DNA from: JBBQRS01 sp038214535
Lineage (GTDB): Bacteria; Chloroflexota; Anaerolineae; CG2-30-64-16
DNA: 17,936 nt
Assembly (NCBI GenBank): GCA_038214535.1
Contig: JBBQRS010000098.1
Location: 1 to 17,936 of the forward strand
Direction of reading: 5' to 3'
Shown: positions 13,291 to 17,936 of the stretch, in pieces
Layout: each line of letters begins with the position of its first letter
How positions within the stretch are numbered: position 1 is the first letter of the stretch
Notes under the pieces: model-generated
The model's input: the letters and a program-made list of their open reading frames with translations, nothing else
Told to the model about the DNA's origin: nothing
The model's database searches: none
Translations under genes and position numbers: made by a program

Positions 13291-15648
13291 ATGCCGCAGT
13301 CTCCCACCGCACGCGTTGTCGAAGACGCACTGGCCCAACTTTCCGGCGATTTCGCCTATTGGGATAAAACTCGCGAGATCATTGACCAGGTCATTGACGT
13401 GATGCTCAATTACCGGCAGAGCGGGCACCCCGGCGGGTCGCGTTCCAAAGTCTACCCGCTGCTCACACTGATGCTGAGCGGGGTCATGCGTTGGGACATC
13501 CGTCACCCGGAGAAGCGCTTCGGCGACCGCTTCGTCCTCGGCGCAGGCCACACCGTCCCGCTGATCTACTGCACGCTGGCCGTGCTCAATGAGGCGCTAC
13601 GCCTGAAATACGAGCAGACCGGCGACGCACGCTACGCGCTGCCCCGTGGCCGCGAAGACACCCTCTTCTGGGAAGATTTACTAAAATTCCGCCGGCGCGG
13701 CGGCCTCTCCGGCCATGCGGAGATGGAAGGCAAAACCCTCTTCCTCAAATTCAACACCGGTCCATCCGGTCACGGCAGCCCGGCCGCGGTCGGTGAGGCG
13801 CTGGCGCTCAAGCGCGCCGGCGCGGGTGAGGTCAAGGTCTTCTTCATCGAGGGCGAAGGCGGGCTCACCCCCGGCGCGAACTACGAGTCCATGAACTCCG
13901 CCTGGGGTTTGGCGCTCGACAACCTCTACCACATCATTGACTGGAACGACTACGGCATTGATTCGAACCCCATCAGCAGCGTTGTGTATGGCAAACCGGC
14001 GGACTGGTACAGCACGCACGGCTGGCGCGTGTTCGGCACGGAGGGTGGCGAGGACTGGGCGGCCATCTCCGAGGCGCTGCTCTCCATGACCACCTCCGCC
14101 AACCCCGATCGCCAGCCGAGCATGACCTGGGTCAAGTCGCGCAAGGGGCGCGGCTATCTGAAGTACGACAACGCCTCGCATGGCTCGCCGCACGCCATGG
14201 ATAGCCAAATCTTCTGGGACACCAAGCGCGAGTTCGCGGAGAAATACGACGTCGCGTTCGCCAACTTCGATAACCCGGCCCCCGCCGATCCCGCGGCCGT
14301 CGCCGCCGAGTTCGAGGCGAACCTGAAGGCCGTAATCAGCGTGTTGCAACAAGACCAGGCGCTGGTGGATTATCTGGCCGACCGCCTGACCGAGCTGGGC
14401 GACAGCGTGCCCGAATCCATCCCCACCCTGCGGTTGAGCGAGGCCAGCCCCTTCCGCGACGAGCGGCTCTTCGACTATCGCAACTACCCCGCCGACATCT
14501 ACGTCGCGCCCGGCGCATCGGTCGCCAACCGGGCTGCGCTGGCGAAGTGGGGTTCGTGGGTTAATGCATTCGGCGCCAAGGAGTATGGTCGCCCTATTTT
14601 TCTTGCCGCTTCGGCGGACCTGGCCGCCTCGACCAACATCAGCGGGTTCGCGGAGAAGTACGGCGATTTTCCCGGCTACGGCTGGTACGAGCGGCCTGGC
14701 ACGCCGGAGGGCGTCTTGCTGCCACAAGAGATCACCGAGTTCGCCAACGCCGGCCTGCTGATCGGCATGACGACGGTGAATCTGTCGGCGCAACCCGAAG
14801 AGGAGTTCAACGGCTTCTGGGGCGCAGCTTCCACCTACGGCTCCTTCTCCTACCTGAAATACGGCCCGATGCGCCTCTTCAGCCAGTTGGCGCAAGACTG
14901 CGACTTAAAGGTGGGGAAGATCCTCTGGATCGCCGGGCATTCCGGCCCCGAAACCGCCGAGGACAGCCGGACGCATTTCGGCATCTTCGCCCCCGGCGTG
15001 ACGCAACTTTTCCCCGCCGGTCACGTCATCAACCTCTACCCGTGGGAGTATAACGAGGTGCCGGTGTTGCTGGGCGCGGCCCTTGCGCAGAACGCCCCCA
15101 TCGTGGCGCTGCATCTCACCCGCCCGCCCGTGACGATCCCTGATCGGGTTGAGTTGGGGATGCCGTCGCACTTCGAGGCGGCGCGTGGCGCTTACGTTGC
15201 GCGCGACTACGACCTCGATCAGGCGCGTGGCGGAACGGTGATCGTGCAGGGCACCAGCGCCATGGCGAACATGGTGAAGCTGTTGCCCGAGCTGGGCGAA
15301 CGGGGGCTAAATGTCAAGGTCGTCTACGCGGCCAGCCCGCAGTTGTTCGCCCTGCAACCGCAAGCTTATCGCGATCAGGTGATCACCCCCGCCGACCGCG
15401 CCGACTCGACCGTCATCACCACCCAGGCGCGCTGGCTGATGCACGACTGGCTGTTCAATCGGGTCGCCGAGGATTACGCGCTCTCCGCGGACTGGGATGA
15501 TCGCTGGCGCACCGGCGGCGCGATTGACGAAGTGATCGAAGAAGCGCACCTGTCGCCCGACTGGATTTTGGAAGGGCTACAGCGCTTCGTCACCGAGCGG
15601 CCCCAACGCCTGGCGCGCCTGCGCACCGAAGTGGACGCTGCGAGCTGA
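13291..15648 (+). CDS. Divergent transketolase-family, thiamine diphosphate-dependent enzyme
   Basis: Probably transfers a ketol unit between sugar phosphates, but the exact substrates are uncertain. At 785 residues it is over 100 longer than classical transketolase (about 660). Active-site equivalents are visible: SGHPGG (44-49, His46), LSGHAE (139-144, His142), TGPSGHGSP (156-164), the metal/diphosphate motif as GEGG (188-191) with WND (218-220), ASHGSP (295-300, His297), AEDSRTH (556-562, His562) and LTRPP (609-613, Arg611). The usual GDG aspartate is glutamate, Glu189. The catalytic pyrimidine-domain glutamate is probably in LLPQEITE (476-483), but my alignment there is uncertain. GAGGAG lies six bases before the ATG. 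It stands alone between its own promoter and a large inverted repeat. Phosphoketolase has a similar length, but the motifs fit transketolase better. Confidence 0.85.
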   Translation: MPQSPTARVVEDALAQLSGDFAYWDKTREIIDQVIDVMLNYRQSGHPGGSRSKVYPLLTLMLSGVMRWDIRHPEKRFGDRFVLGAGHTVPLIYCTLAVLNEALRLKYEQTGDARYALPRGREDTLFWEDLLKFRRRGGLSGHAEMEGKTLFLKFNTGPSGHGSPAAVGEALALKRAGAGEVKVFFIEGEGGLTPGANYESMNSAWGLALDNLYHIIDWNDYGIDSNPISSVVYGKPADWYSTHGWRVFGTEGGEDWAAISEALLSMTTSANPDRQPSMTWVKSRKGRGYLKYDNASHGSPHAMDSQIFWDTKREFAEKYDVAFANFDNPAPADPAAVAAEFEANLKAVISVLQQDQALVDYLADRLTELGDSVPESIPTLRLSEASPFRDERLFDYRNYPADIYVAPGASVANRAALAKWGSWVNAFGAKEYGRPIFLAASADLAASTNISGFAEKYGDFPGYGWYERPGTPEGVLLPQEITEFANAGLLIGMTTVNLSAQPEEEFNGFWGAASTYGSFSYLKYGPMRLFSQLAQDCDLKVGKILWIAGHSGPETAEDSRTHFGIFAPGVTQLFPAGHVINLYPWEYNEVPVLLGAALAQNAPIVALHLTRPPVTIPDRVELGMPSHFEAARGAYVARDYDLDQARGGTVIVQGTSAMANMVKLLPELGERGLNVKVVYAASPQLFALQPQAYRDQVITPADRADSTVITTQARWLMHDWLFNRVAEDYALSADWDDRWRTGGAIDEVIEEAHLSPDWILEGLQRFVTERPQRLARLRTEVDAAS

Positions 15649-15666
15649 AGCCGGATAAACAAAGAT

Positions 15667-15789
15667 TCTATCCGAAAACTGCGCGGCGCGCTCCTTCGTA
15701 GTGACGGCTTTAGCCGTTTGGGAGCAGTACAACGGCTAAAGCCGTCACTACGAAGGAAAAGACATACTGATCTGGGATTTTCGGATAGA
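15667..15789. repeat. Nested inverted repeat: family 1 copy 2 inside an outer pair of arms
   Basis: The inner arms, 15693-15718 and 15731-15756, are perfect 26-base inverted repeats around a 12-base loop. The right arm shares 24 identical bases with 134-157. Each arm contains a smaller palindrome, ACGGC-TAAA-GCCGT. Outer arms TCTATCCGAAAA (15667-15678) and TTTTCGGATAGA (15778-15789) are also exact inverted repeats, so the whole 123 bases are symmetrical. This looks like a small non-autonomous mobile element with terminal inverted repeats, or a transcript-end hairpin. It fills most of the gap between the transketolase-family and zinc-ribbon genes. Confidence 0.85.
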
Positions 15790-15824
15790 CTCAAATATTA
15801 CCCGATTCCTGAGACGAAACGTAG

Positions 15825-16430
15825 ATGGACGAACGCATCCGCTGGGCGCCAAAGGTTAGCCGCGCGAAGATCAACCGGCTCTACCAGACCGACGCGCGCG
15901 GCATCTCCGATGCCGCGCTGATTGACGACGTGGGAACGGCGCTCCTCGCGCGCTGCGAGAGCGTACTGACAGTAAGCCGCGCGCAGGCGCGCTGCCCGCG
16001 GTGCGGCTTGCTGTTCGACGTAGGCTGGGGGCCACACGCCGACCCCGCCGTGATCTGCCCGGCGAACTGTGGCTGGCAGACCACCGTAGACGCATGGCAT
16101 CGCAGTTGGCGGCATCAAGACCTGATCGGCGTGCGCGCCGCAGAGGCGTTCGAACACTACGTGGCCCGCTACCCGGACGCACGTACGCCGCAAGAGAAGA
16201 TGGTGCTCATTGACGGGCTGATCCACGCGTTCCACCAGGGCATCATCGAAGGCAGCCCGCACCGGTCGGCCGCGAACAACCTCATCGAAGGCAGTTATCG
16301 CGACGTGCTCGCGTTCCTGGACGCGCTGGCCTACGGCCCGGAGAGCACGCCGGGCTTACGCGAGGGACAGGTAGTGTGGCGTGTGCAGGCGGCAAAGGCC
16401 GAACAGGCGCGCCGGGGCAGCCCACGCTAA
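15825..16430 (+). CDS. Zinc-ribbon protein of unknown function
   Basis: I do not recognise a characterised family. The 201-residue product has a conserved-looking N-terminus (about 1-50, MDERIRWAPKVSRAKINRLY), a zinc-ribbon with Cys57-x2-Cys60 and Cys78-x3-Cys82, and an aromatic, helix-prone C-terminal half (WHRSWRHQDLIG, 91-102; LIHAFHQGI, 132-140; AANNLIEGSYRDVLAFLD, 149-166). The Arg/Lys-rich N-terminus plus zinc-ribbon could mean nucleic-acid binding, but that is inference. No signal peptide or membrane segment is present. No good ribosome site precedes ATG 15825. The serine-hydrolase gene follows 28 bases later on the same strand. Confidence 0.8.
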   Translation: MDERIRWAPKVSRAKINRLYQTDARGISDAALIDDVGTALLARCESVLTVSRAQARCPRCGLLFDVGWGPHADPAVICPANCGWQTTVDAWHRSWRHQDLIGVRAAEAFEHYVARYPDARTPQEKMVLIDGLIHAFHQGIIEGSPHRSAANNLIEGSYRDVLAFLDALAYGPESTPGLREGQVVWRVQAAKAEQARRGSPR

Positions 16431-16458
16431 CAACGCATCCGCGAACTGAAAGGTAGTT

Positions 16459-17913
16459 ATGTCAACAACCACACTTGCGCGCAGCACGCCTGAATCGCAA
16501 GGCGTCCCATCTTCGGCAATCCAGGCGTTTGTTGAAAGCGTCGAAAAGGCCGGCCTGGAGTTGCACAGCCTGATGCTGCTGCGCCACGGGCGCGTCATCG
16601 CCGAGGGGTGGCGGTACCCTTATGCGGCAGATCACCCGCACGCCATGCACTCGCTCAGCAAGAGCTTCACCTCGACGGCCATCGGCATCGCCGTAGACGA
16701 AGGCCGGCTCACCGTGGACGACCCCGTGCTGACCTATTTCCCCGATGACGCGCCGAAGCGACCGAGCGCCGACCTGAAGGCCATGCAGGTGCGCCATCTG
16801 CTCTCCATGTCCACCGGCCACGATCAGGACACCACTGGCTACATGCGCGGGCGCAAAGATGCCAATTGGGCCCGCGCCTTCCTGGCGCGCCCGGTGGTTT
16901 ACGAACCGGGGACGCACTTCCTGTATAACACCGGCGCGACCTACATGCTCTCGGCCATCCTGCAGAAGCTCACCGGTTGCACCTTGCTCGAGTACCTGGG
17001 CCCGCGCCTCTTCGATCCCCTCGGCATCGAGGGCGCAACCTGGGAGGTGTGCCCGCGCGGCGTCAACACGGGCGGCTTCGGGCTGAGCATCAAGACGGAG
17101 GACATCGCCCGGTTCGGCCAGTTATATCTCCAGCGCGGCGCGTGGCAGAGTCGCCAATTGGTTTCGAAAGCCTGGGTTGCGGAGGCCACGAAGAAACAGA
17201 TAGATAACGGCGATGACCCCGATAGCGATTGGGCGCAAGGCTACGGTTATCAGTTCTGGCGCTGCCGCCACAACGCCTATCGCGGCGACGGCGCGTTCGG
17301 CCAATACTGCGTCGTGCTGCCCCAACAAGACGCCGTACTGGCGATCACCGGCGCGGTGAACGACATGCAAGCCGTCCTGGACCTCGCGTGGACCCATTTG
17401 CTGCCCGCCATGAGCCGCTATCCCTTGCCCGCAGACGAGGAGGCCGACGCCGCACTCCGGCATAAACTCACCGGGCTGAAGCTGCCGTTGCCGAAGGGCC
17501 AACCCAACCCCGCGCTGGCCGCACGAATCACCGGCGACGCCTACGTCTTTGCAACAAACCGAACGGGCATCGAAGCAGTGCGCCTCAACTTTGAAGGACC
17601 CATTGCGCGCGTGATGATGCGCGATCGGCGCGGCGATCACGTCGCCGTGTGCGGCGCGGGGCAGTGGCTTCACGGTAAATCTTCCTTCCTCGGCCCGTCC
17701 GAAGAAGAGCGCCCCGTCGCCGCGGCGGGCGCGTGGACCGCCCCCGACACGTACAGAGCGCAACTTTGTTTCTATGAGCAGGGCGTCACCCTCACGGCGA
17801 CCCACACCCTAACGGATGACGCGCTGCGCTACCGGCTGGAAGCCAACGTCGGCTTCGGCCCCACGAAGACCCCACAACTGGTGGGGCGTCGCGCAGAGCC
17901 ACCTTCCGGCTGA
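16459..17913 (+). CDS. Serine hydrolase, beta-lactamase/penicillin-binding-protein-like
   Basis: Member of the class C beta-lactamase-like serine hydrolase superfamily; probably an esterase or peptidase rather than a true lactamase. In 484 residues the nucleophile motif SLSK is Ser65-Lys68, the tyrosine motif is FLYNTG (Tyr156), and the third motif, normally KTG or HxG, appears as GDGAFGQ (276-282). The catalytic domain covers about 10-320. The last 160 residues form a separate, probably beta-rich domain (about 345-475) that I cannot name. There is no signal peptide or lipobox, so it is predicted to be cytosolic, unlike secreted penicillin-binding relatives. The start at 16459 is preceded by AAAGG. 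Only 23 bases follow its stop before the window ends, and nothing is seen in them. Confidence 0.9.
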   Translation: MSTTTLARSTPESQGVPSSAIQAFVESVEKAGLELHSLMLLRHGRVIAEGWRYPYAADHPHAMHSLSKSFTSTAIGIAVDEGRLTVDDPVLTYFPDDAPKRPSADLKAMQVRHLLSMSTGHDQDTTGYMRGRKDANWARAFLARPVVYEPGTHFLYNTGATYMLSAILQKLTGCTLLEYLGPRLFDPLGIEGATWEVCPRGVNTGGFGLSIKTEDIARFGQLYLQRGAWQSRQLVSKAWVAEATKKQIDNGDDPDSDWAQGYGYQFWRCRHNAYRGDGAFGQYCVVLPQQDAVLAITGAVNDMQAVLDLAWTHLLPAMSRYPLPADEEADAALRHKLTGLKLPLPKGQPNPALAARITGDAYVFATNRTGIEAVRLNFEGPIARVMMRDRRGDHVAVCGAGQWLHGKSSFLGPSEEERPVAAAGAWTAPDTYRAQLCFYEQGVTLTATHTLTDDALRYRLEANVGFGPTKTPQLVGRRAEPPSG

Positions 17914-17936
17914 GAAAAGCGGGCGTGGATAGACCG

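Noticed and set aside
13681..14895. 404-codon minus-strand open frame inside the transketolase-family gene
   Set aside because: It is antisense to conserved active-site motifs, and its translation shows no family signature.
13291..15648. Calling the transketolase-family gene a phosphoketolase on the basis of its length
   Set aside because: The sequence around GHPGG, LSGHAE, TGPSGHG and ASHGSP follows transketolase order and spacing rather than phosphoketolase motifs.
17122..17805. 227-codon minus-strand open frame opposite the serine hydrolase
   Set aside because: It lies within a gene with clear SxxK, tyrosine and third motifs on the other strand, and has no independent support.
1..17936. 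CRISPR array, tRNA or rRNA genes, prophage or integron
   Set aside because: No regularly spaced repeats, tRNA-like cloverleaf or rRNA sequence was seen. The repeats found are paired palindromes at gene boundaries, and all long genes are chromosomal-type.

Overview
The window reads as a piece of a GC-rich bacterial chromosome, most likely from the Chloroflexota (Anaerolineae/Caldilineae-like). This assignment is inference. It rests on the gene mix: an E. coli-type phosphoglucomutase; a Gram-positive-style DnaD-domain protein beside DnaB and a DnaI/DnaC-like loader; a CIRCE-controlled groES-groEL pair; a multi-GAF SpoIIE-type phosphatase; and abundant small palindromic intergenic repeats. No rRNA, tRNA, CRISPR array, phage gene or transposase was found, and no gene-free stretch exceeds 300 bases.

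Layout. 1-1881 (minus strand): a possible gene start cut by the left edge, a dispersed repeat, and pgm. 2014-6450 (plus strand): a partner-switching signalling cluster made of a STAS anti-anti-sigma factor, a strong intrinsic terminator, an RsbW-like kinase, a four-GAF PP2C phosphatase and a PHP-domain protein. The last three genes overlap one another. 6456-6495: a nearly perfect hairpin between convergent genes. 6523-8712 (minus): groEL and groES, with a perfect CIRCE operator beside a near-consensus promoter. 8828-12344 (minus): a tight replication operon, dnaB then a DnaD-domain protein then a fused tandem AAA+ helicase loader. 12539-13051 (minus): a DUF151 bifunctional-nuclease-family protein, divergent from a transketolase-family gene (13291-15648, plus). 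15667-15789: a nested inverted repeat. 15825-17913 (plus): a zinc-ribbon protein of unknown function and a serine beta-lactamase-like hydrolase.

How the parts work together. The signalling cluster has the full partner-switch logic: the GAF array senses a signal, the phosphatase dephosphorylates the STAS protein, and that protein captures the kinase and frees a sigma factor. No sigma factor is encoded here, so the target is elsewhere. The replication operon would supply the helicase, a DnaD-like primosome factor and the loader in near-fixed proportion. Its loader is the most unusual protein here: one chain carries a zinc finger and two complete, mutually similar DnaI/DnaC-type ATPase modules.

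Non-coding structure is the second theme. At least two palindromic repeat families each occur twice, more than 4 kb and 15 kb apart, at gene boundaries, and a third hairpin of similar design separates PHP from groEL.
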